This document shows, in pieces, positions 7,597 through 11,791 of a stretch of DNA of 11,791 nt. A program made the position numbers and the translations under genes. The stretch's first letter is position 1. The number at the start of each line of letters is the position of its first letter. The notes under the pieces were generated by a model. The model searched no databases and was not told the DNA's origin. It saw only the letters and a list, made by a program, of their open reading frames with translations. Source of the stretch: Avoscillospira sp045652125 (lineage in GTDB: Bacteria; Bacillota; Clostridia; Oscillospirales; Oscillospiraceae); NCBI GenBank assembly GCA_045652125.1, contig JAZRTT010000008.1, forward strand, positions 1 through 11,791, given 5' to 3'.

Positions 7597-8533
7597 GATT
7601 TTGACCACCGGCTTCTTTATCAGCCTGTTTGCCGGTATGATCCGTCTGGCAACTCCGATTTTGCTGCCTGCTTTGGGACAGCTGTATACCCAGCGCGCGG
7701 GTGTTCTGAACCTGGGTGTGGAAGGCACCATGCTGATGGGTGCCATCTGCGCCTTCGCCACCACCTGTGCCACCAACAATAACCTGCTTCTCGGCCTGGC
7801 GGCCGGTCTGGTCAGCGGTATGCTGTACAGCCTGATCATGGCCTGGCTCAGTGTGACCATGCGGGCCAATCAGGTCATTGCCGGTATCGGCATGAACATC
7901 CTCGCCAGTGGTCTGGCGGCATACATTTACCGGCTGATCTTTGGCATTCGCTCCCTGCCTGCCAAGATCACCCCCTTCCAGACCGTGGAGATCCCCCTGC
8001 TGTCTGAGATTCCCGTGCTGGGACCCATTCTCTTTGAGCACAATATGCTTGTCTACTTCGCCTTTATCCTGGTGCCCATCACATGGTTTATTCTGGAAAA
8101 AACCACCTTTGGTCTGAAGATCAAGGCCGTGGGTGAGCATCCCCGGGCCGCAGACTCCAAGGGCGTCAGCGTGGCAGGCATTCGCTATGCAGCCGTTCTT
8201 ATTGGCGGCGCCTATGCCGGTGTCGGCGGTGCATTTATGACCATTGCTTATCTGAACACATTTACCGAAAGCGTCATCGGCGGTTTCGGCTACATCGCCG
8301 TTTCTGTTGTCATCTTTGCGCGCTTTATGCCCGGCAAGGCTATGTGGGGTGCCTTGCTGTTCGGCCTGACTTCTGCTCTGCAGCTGCGCCTGCAGGCACA
8401 GGGAATCGGCATTCCCAGCCAGCTGCTGTTGATGCTGCCTTATATCATGACCATCATCGCCCTGATCTTTGCCTCCAAGAAAGCAGAGTTCCCCAGCGCC
8501 TACACCATTCCTTATTCCAGAATGGAGCGATAA
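7586..8533 (+). CDS. ABC importer permease 2, NupQ/YufQ-like
   Basis: This is the second permease of the importer (315 residues), partner of the preceding one. RAGVLNLGVEGTMLMGA (37-53) is the diagnostic motif of this half, and TTFGLKIKAVGEHPRAADSKGV (173-194) is the ATPase-coupling loop. Multiple hydrophobic helices cover the rest, ending near residue 296. The start chosen is the ATG preceded by GAAAGGAG (7571-7578). An upstream in-frame ATG at 7541 would add a basic, non-family extension overlapping the first permease by 56 bases. Order and size match the second permease of YufNOPQ-type systems. Confidence 0.94.
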   Translation: MLSEILTTGFFISLFAGMIRLATPILLPALGQLYTQRAGVLNLGVEGTMLMGAICAFATTCATNNNLLLGLAAGLVSGMLYSLIMAWLSVTMRANQVIAGIGMNILASGLAAYIYRLIFGIRSLPAKITPFQTVEIPLLSEIPVLGPILFEHNMLVYFAFILVPITWFILEKTTFGLKIKAVGEHPRAADSKGVSVAGIRYAAVLIGGAYAGVGGAFMTIAYLNTFTESVIGGFGYIAVSVVIFARFMPGKAMWGALLFGLTSALQLRLQAQGIGIPSQLLLMLPYIMTIIALIFASKKAEFPSAYTIPYSRMER

Positions 8534-8537
8534 CACC

Positions 8538-9020
8538 ATGAAAAAATTCTCCATTTTATGGGTGTGCCTGTTGGTTCTGCTGTGCGCCTGCGGCGCAAAG
8601 CACGGGCCGACGGAGGCCCGTGTGCAGGAGCGGCTGGAAGCTTATGCAAAGGCCATCGATTATGACTATGAGACCCCGGAGAAGATCTATCCGTTTCTTT
8701 GTCAGGATTTCAGAGATCAGATGGACGAAAATGCCTTCTGTGAAGCCTTTGCCAAAGAGCGTTCCTATCCCTATATCACTTCGCTGTATATCAGCAAACC
8801 CAAGATCACCATGGCGGAGGACGGTCTCTCCGGTACAGCAGTCTACGATCAGGCCGCCCGCCTGGTCGGCATGACCTACGAAGTGGAGTTTGTCTATGAA
8901 AACGGCGACTACTACATCGTAGACTGGGAAGAATTTCTGGATGGCAGCTATCTGGAAAAGTTTGATACTGCTGTCCAATCCATGGACTGGTATTACAGCG
9001 TGGATGTACATGAAAAATGA
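8538..9020 (+). CDS. Small putative lipoprotein of the transporter operon, function unknown
   Basis: This 160-residue protein begins 4 bases after the second permease stop, with GGAG at 8524-8527. It is therefore the last gene of the transporter operon. The N-terminus is a lipoprotein signal, with hydrophobic residues 6-15 and C18 in LCAC as the likely lipidated cysteine. The mature part is acidic and rich in Tyr, Asp and Glu. It alternates helix-like N-terminal and strand-like C-terminal segments, a pattern reminiscent of NTF2-like or DUF4878-type lipoproteins, but no family is recognised with confidence. Being exported and co-transcribed, it could assist the binding protein or sense substrate at the membrane; this is inference. 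Confidence 0.85.
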   Translation: MKKFSILWVCLLVLLCACGAKHGPTEARVQERLEAYAKAIDYDYETPEKIYPFLCQDFRDQMDENAFCEAFAKERSYPYITSLYISKPKITMAEDGLSGTAVYDQAARLVGMTYEVEFVYENGDYYIVDWEEFLDGSYLEKFDTAVQSMDWYYSVDVHEK

Positions 9021-9025
9021 CCCCT

Positions 9026-9055
9026 TGATGCTCCGCCCCCCGGAGCATCATTTTT
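9026..9055 (+). terminator. Rho-independent terminator of the transporter operon
   Basis: TGATGCTCCG (9026-9035) pairs perfectly with CGGAGCATCA (9041-9050) around a five-C loop, followed directly by TTTTT (9051-9055). It lies 5 bases after the last stop codon of the operon. Confidence 0.93.
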
Positions 9056-9058
9056 ACA

Positions 9059-9076
9059 TGCGAAAACGGTGGTTTT
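9059..9076. repeat. 18-base direct repeat, left copy (orphan terminator half)
   Basis: TGCGAAAACGGTGGTTTT here matches 11675-11692 at 17 of 18 bases. At the right copy it is the loop end, right arm and T run of a complete bidirectional terminator. Here the matching left arm is absent. The two copies bracket the AT-rich accessory stretch. Confidence 0.6.
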
Positions 9077-9103
9077 ATGCTCACTAAATCTAATCTTCCC
9101 TAA

Positions 9104-9139
9104 AAGAATCCCCGGCAGGCGAACCTGTCGGGGATTCTT
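9104..9139 (-). terminator. Strong 16-bp hairpin terminator, probably for the minus-strand genes
   Basis: AAGAATCCCCGGCAGG (9104-9119) pairs with 9124-9139, with one G-T wobble and a CGAA tetraloop. On the minus strand the stem is followed by TTTTA within its own 3' edge (9101-9106). It lies 17 bases after the end of the gene at 9157-9576 and could also block read-through from the transporter operon. Confidence 0.75.
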
Positions 9140-9156
9140 CTTTGGCGGTCAGCACA

Positions 9157-9576
9157 TTATTTCTTGTTTTTATTGTGTGACTCCAAAAGTTTCCGAATTT
9201 CCTCTATCGTCTCATTATTCCACTGCCCTATCTCGCCAGCTCTGTCGCTATAAGCCCAAGTATTGTTTGATAAAAAAATCAAACTGCGATAAATCTCCTC
9301 TGCTCCTCTTCCTCGATAAGTTGCCATCTCTGCACCAAGACTCCTCAACTCCGTTTCCATCGCAGGGCGAGAAGATCTGGCATACTGTTCAAACCCTTCT
9401 TTTCTATTGGCATTGTCGATTACAAAAGGATTTGTCAACAGATTTGCGTAGTAAACCACGGCATATCGTATTCTTCTCTCAAGTTTTCTCCTCTCGACAC
9501 ACGGATTGATAACCAACTCAAGAGCAAGTTGGGAACCCACAAAAACCAGAACACCGCTGATTACCGTCCGAAACAT
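9157..9576 (-). CDS. Hypothetical membrane-anchored protein
   Basis: This 139-residue protein has no recognised family. Residues 5-24 form one hydrophobic helix (ISGVLVFVGSQLALELVI region), probably a membrane anchor. It is followed by a basic stretch (ERRKLERRIR, 28-37) and a soluble, helix-rich, charged domain with a Lys/Asn-rich C-terminus. AAAGGAG at 9587-9593 lies 10 bases before the ATG, supporting the start. It is 35 bases downstream of the broken Cys-containing ORF at 9612-9791 and is followed by a good hairpin terminator. Base composition is lower in GC than the operons to the left, suggesting accessory DNA. Confidence 0.7.
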   Translation of the reverse strand: MFRTVISGVLVFVGSQLALELVINPCVERRKLERRIRYAVVYYANLLTNPFVIDNANRKEGFEQYARSSRPAMETELRSLGAEMATYRGRGAEEIYRSLIFLSNNTWAYSDRAGEIGQWNNETIEEIRKLLESHNKNKK

Positions 9577-9611
9577 CCTACAATCGCTCCTTTACTGCTT
9601 CGATATGAATA

Positions 9612-9791
9612 TCACTTATCGTCTTCAGTCTTTTCTTCACTGAACTCAGCCATGCAATTCTGACATGTTGTACGCCCATCCTCCGTTTCAAACCACTCCA
9701 CAAAGCTCAAATCCCGGTATTCTTCGCAAAATCACAAACGAAAACGTCGCTGTATAGACATTCCTGGATTGTTTGGCGCAATGGCCTTCAT
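9612..9791 (-). pseudogene. Small zinc-ribbon-like ORF with in-frame TGA
   Basis: The frame reads MKAIAPNNPGMSIQRRFRL, then TGA, then FCEEYRDLSFVEWFETEDGR and TTCQNCMAEFSEEKTEDDK before the final TGA. The second part looks like real protein: a clean CxxC knuckle (TCQNC), acidic tail and balanced composition. One extra T in the T4 run after the internal stop region would instead join the frame LYSDVFVCDF to CEEYRDLS and create a second CxxC (VCDFC), giving a two-knuckle zinc ribbon. No good ribosome binding site precedes the ATG at 9791, although TATAAT (minus strand, 9811-9816) lies just upstream. It is best read as a frameshifted or nonsense-broken gene, or a sequencing error. Selenocysteine reading of the TGA is possible but unsupported. 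Confidence 0.45.
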
Positions 9792-9810
9792 TATATAGTT
9801 TTGTTGTGAC

Positions 9811-9816
9811 ATTATA
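9811..9816 (-). promoter_or_regulatory. Possible -10 element for the minus-strand small genes
   Basis: A perfect TATAAT on the minus strand lies 19 bases before the ATG at 9791. The -35 region (about 9833-9840) is poor, so this is a weak call. Confidence 0.3.
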
Positions 9817-9883
9817 CGCCAAACATCAAGCCAATGAATACCAACTCATCCTGTAAAAGCACGATGCTCGTTGCTCTGTATGC

Positions 9884-11108
9884 CTAAAAAGAGTAGACAT
9901 AATTTATATCATTGCAATATATTTCCTTCACTAAATTACCATTTTCGTCGTATTCACGGGTAGGGCCATATCTCACATCAATCGTGCCGTCTTCTTCTGT
10001 AGTTATTTCTTCAGTTAAATTTCCATATTTGTCATATTTCTTTTTAATGTCCCTTACCAACACCCATTCATTATCATAGTACCCCTCATAAATTATCTCT
10101 CCATCATCATTGTACTCAAACAAGTCAATGCCTTCCAAGGTGGTTCCATCTTCTGCATAATAATAACAGATTTCCTTGTTGCTCTCATATTCGTGGACGC
10201 ACACACCACTATCATAGGTCTCTTTAGTTTTCCTTCCTATATCATCGTTTTCGCAAATATAAAGGTCTGCTGCCTCGCCAAGAACTGTTTGCTCTTCTAT
10301 TGTGTATTGTCTATCTAAATATGTATACAGATAGCACCGTGGAGCTTCCTCGTCTACATATTCAACTAGCTTGGTTTCTCTTCCTTGTTCGTCGTACTCA
10401 TAATAATAGAAACAAAGATATGGGACTTCTATTGTAGTGTCATTATCTAACTCAATTGTTTTATAACTAAAATATTCTACATATTCTTTTGCCAATTTTC
10501 CATTTACATACAAGAATTCTCCACGCCCACTAACGCTTCCATCCGAAGAATAATTTACTGTACTGATACAATTTCCGTACTCATCGTAAGTATATCTTCT
10601 TCCTAACTCTCCGTTTTTATAATACTCTAAAGGGTTTCCGCTTGCATCAAAGATATACTCAGATATAATGGTTCCTTCTGTAGAACCATTTCTAAACATT
10701 GTCTCAGTTTTCAAATGTCCATCTTTCGTATAAATATATTCCGTCCTAGTCTTTTCTACAAGCACACCTTCTGTGGTGTCAGCTTCAAATTTTGTTTCTG
10801 TTTTAATTTGACCATCTTCTGTATAAGTATACTCCGTTCTATCTTCTTCCACTATTTCTCCAGAATCTAATTGTTCATATGTAGTTTTACTGCGAAGCTT
10901 GCCATTTGAAAAATACTCGTACACTCTGTTCACAAAGTGTTGTTCTAATTGAGTGTTGTCGATGCTGTTCTCAACATTAGTTTCTTCATTTTTGTTTGTC
11001 ACAGCATCTGAAAGAGGAGCCTCGGTATGACACGAAGAGAGAAGAAGAGAAAAGAAGAGAAAGGACCAACGCTGTAGCTATAGTGCGCCACTTTTTTGCT
11101 GTTTTCAA
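9884..11108 (-). pseudogene. YD-repeat-like lipoprotein gene, out of frame in the signal peptide (possible phase-variable ORF)
   Basis: The body (372 residues from a GTG at 11002) is built from about ten imperfect 20-30 residue repeats of the form Y-x-Y-[DE]-x-x-G-x-[IL]-x-x-E, for example EYTYTEDGQIKTETKF followed by EYIYTKDGHLKTETMF. These resemble YD/RHS or MORN-like beta repeats of exported proteins. The GTG has no ribosome binding site. The true start is probably TTG at 11108, 8 bases after GGGAGG (11117-11122), giving MKTAKKWRTIATALVLSL. That frame runs into TGA at 10986-10988 after 40 codons. The body frame upstream of the GTG reads LLLSSCHTEAPLSDA, a lipobox with Cys at 11030-11032. 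Removing one of two identical 10-base units (11043-11062) fuses the frames into a 404-residue lipoprotein. The gene is AT-rich compared with the operons. Confidence 0.75.
11043..11062 (-). repeat. 10-bp tandem duplication inside a signal-peptide coding region
   Basis: On the plus strand AGAAGAGAAA occurs twice back to back (11043-11052 and 11053-11062), and a third copy with two mismatches precedes it (11033-11042). On the minus strand the tract codes for the hydrophobic core of a lipoprotein signal. The unit is 10 bases, so each gain or loss shifts the frame by one. Confidence 0.9.
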
Positions 11109-11116
11109 AACAAGTA

Positions 11117-11122
11117 CCTCCC
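11117..11122 (-). promoter_or_regulatory. Ribosome binding site supporting a TTG start at 11108
   Basis: GGGAGG on the minus strand lies 8 bases before TTG (11106-11108), which opens a basic-then-hydrophobic signal sequence. No ATG or GTG with comparable support exists nearby. Confidence 0.7.
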
Positions 11123-11659
11123 GTTAAGTTGAAAGTTTTATAATAAATAAAAAATTAGAAAATGGCAGCTATTGGGGTGTAAACGGACTGTATTTTGGAG
11201 AGAACAAACCAGTCAGCTCGTTTTGTCTCAAGATAGTTAAATGTCAAACCCAGGGAGATGCCAAATCTCTGGAAAAATGAGCAGACAATCTATTTCTTTG
11301 CAAATTCGATGTTTTTCGATAATTCTGTAATAGCGGTAATCTGCTTCCCATCTTTGATGCTATAACTACCAAGACCTTCTTGGTTCACCGTTTCTGGGCC
11401 GATTCTCTAAATATGTTTTTTCTATTATATACCAGATTAATCTTACTTGCAAGAGAATGCAAAACTCTCTACTTGCATCGAATTGTAGATGGAATATCAC
11501 CTTTGTTAGAAAAAACTTTGCCGTCGAAACTGATATCGTTCCTATCAACGATACGTCGACGGATAGAGGGGAGAGTGCTGTGGAAAACTTGACCTCCGGG
11601 TTTTTGGAAAAGCTTTCGCCGACGGCATACTGACGGAGAAAGGTGCTTAAAAGTTAGAA
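11123..11659. other. Intergenic stretch without an intact gene; decayed coding remnants
   Basis: No intact gene is supported. On the minus strand 11290-11400 reads RIGPETVNQEGLGSYSIKDG and KQITAITELSKNIEFAKK to a TAG, which looks like the C-terminus of a real protein. It has no start, and TAG precedes it. Further right, 11469-11640 on the minus strand also looks protein-like in places (for example DRNDISFDGKVFSNKGDIPS). These are probably fragments of lost genes, and their families are not recognised. No convincing promoter for the gene at 9884-11108 was found. Confidence 0.4.
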
Positions 11660-11695
11660 AAACCACCGTTTTCTTGCGAAAACAGTGGTTTTTTA
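11660..11695. terminator. Bidirectional terminator hairpin
   Basis: AAACCACCGTTTTC (11660-11673) pairs with GAAAACAGTGGTTT (11678-11691) with one C/A mismatch and a TTGC loop. T runs follow on the plus strand (11689-11694), and on the minus strand through the A run at 11657-11662. Its right half recurs at 9059-9076. Confidence 0.85.
11675..11692. repeat. 18-base direct repeat, right copy
   Basis: This is the right copy of the 9059-9076 repeat (17 of 18 bases identical). It forms the loop end, right arm and T run of the terminator at 11660-11695. Confidence 0.6.
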
Positions 11696-11697
11696 TA

Positions 11698-11715
11698 GTT
11701 GCGGGAGCCGGATTT
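11698..11715 (-). other. tRNA-Met 3'-end-like fragment
   Basis: GTTGCGGGAGCCGGATTT is what the antisense of a bacterial tRNA-Met acceptor 3' strand and T arm looks like (sense AAATCCGGCTCCCGCAAC). The expected GAACC does not follow; an unrelated stretch begins at 11716. A second partial match, GGAGCC then GAACCGACG, occurs at 11769-11791. No complete tRNA is present. It could be an attachment-site remnant or part of a dispersed repeat. Confidence 0.4.
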
Positions 11716-11741
11716 ACCCCAAGGGTATGTGTTCGGCTGTG

Positions 11742-11770
11742 CCGTTTCTGTGCATAAAGCACAGAAACGG
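11742..11770. repeat. Perfect 12-bp inverted repeat
   Basis: CCGTTTCTGTGC (11742-11753) pairs perfectly with GCACAGAAACGG (11759-11770) around the loop ATAAA. Flanking GGCT and AGCC could extend the stem past a small bulge. It has no T run. It lies between the two tRNA-like fragments, so it may be a small palindromic insertion. Confidence 0.75.
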
Positions 11771-11791
11771 AGCCTCACCGATGAACCGACG
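11770..11791 (+). repeat. 22-base terminal direct repeat
   Basis: The last 22 bases of the window are identical to the first 22 (1-22). This indicates either a circular assembly path of about 11.77 kb or a genomic repeat at which both ends were broken. Confidence 0.95.

Noticed and set aside
4919..8554. Long minus-strand open frames opposite the ATPase and permease genes
   Set aside because: They mirror well-conserved plus-strand genes, have His/Gln-rich composition, lack ribosome binding sites and end or begin without regard to operon structure.
11248..11272. Bulged hairpin (CCAGGGAGAT with ATCTCTGG)
   Set aside because: The stem is short with a two-base bulge and there is no T run on either side in the right place, so no terminator or regulatory role can be supported.
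11469..11762. 97-residue minus-strand open frame and overlapping frames near the right end
   Set aside because: The frame crosses the terminator at 11660-11695 and begins within the palindrome region without a ribosome binding site. At most its last half is a decayed remnant.

Overview
The window looks like a chromosomal piece from a Gram-positive anaerobe of the Clostridia, probably an Oscillospiraceae- or Lachnospiraceae-like gut bacterium. This is inferred from strong AGGAGG-type ribosome binding sites, lipoprotein signal peptides, moderately GC-rich operons with low-GC-type promoters, and the mix of molybdenum hydroxylase and BMP-type transporter genes. No marker gene fixes the species.

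Layout: (1) Positions 1-206 are non-coding, with a long hairpin and short matches to the antisense of a tRNA-Met. (2) Positions 207-3627, minus strand: a three-gene operon for a heterotrimeric molybdenum hydroxylase of the xanthine dehydrogenase family, in the order Mo subunit, FAD subunit, 2Fe-2S subunit. (3) Positions 3628-3908: a divergent intergenic region with a plausible promoter for each side. (4) Positions 3909-9020, plus strand: a BMP-family lipoprotein, a double-domain ABC ATPase, two permeases and a small lipoprotein. This is the architecture of the purine-nucleoside (NupNOPQ/YufNOPQ-like) importers. A terminator hairpin sits between the binding-protein gene and the ATPase gene, and a second one ends the operon. 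(5) Positions 9056-11695: a visibly AT-rich accessory stretch on the minus strand holding a short membrane protein, a broken small Cys-containing ORF, and a large YD-repeat-like lipoprotein gene that is out of frame in its signal peptide. (6) The right end carries decayed coding remnants, a bidirectional terminator, a perfect hairpin and tRNA-Met-like fragments. Its last 22 bases repeat the first 22 bases of the window.

Working model (inference): the divergent operons form a purine uptake and oxidation module. The transporter brings in nucleosides or bases and the hydroxylase oxidises the purine (or another N-heterocycle). Nothing in the window supplies molybdenum cofactor synthesis or the maturation factors the enzyme would need.

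The most notable observation is a 10-bp tandem duplication in the signal-peptide region of the YD-repeat lipoprotein (11043-11062). Removing one unit restores a textbook lipoprotein of 404 residues with a good ribosome binding site and a TTG start, so the locus is either phase-variable or recently inactivated.
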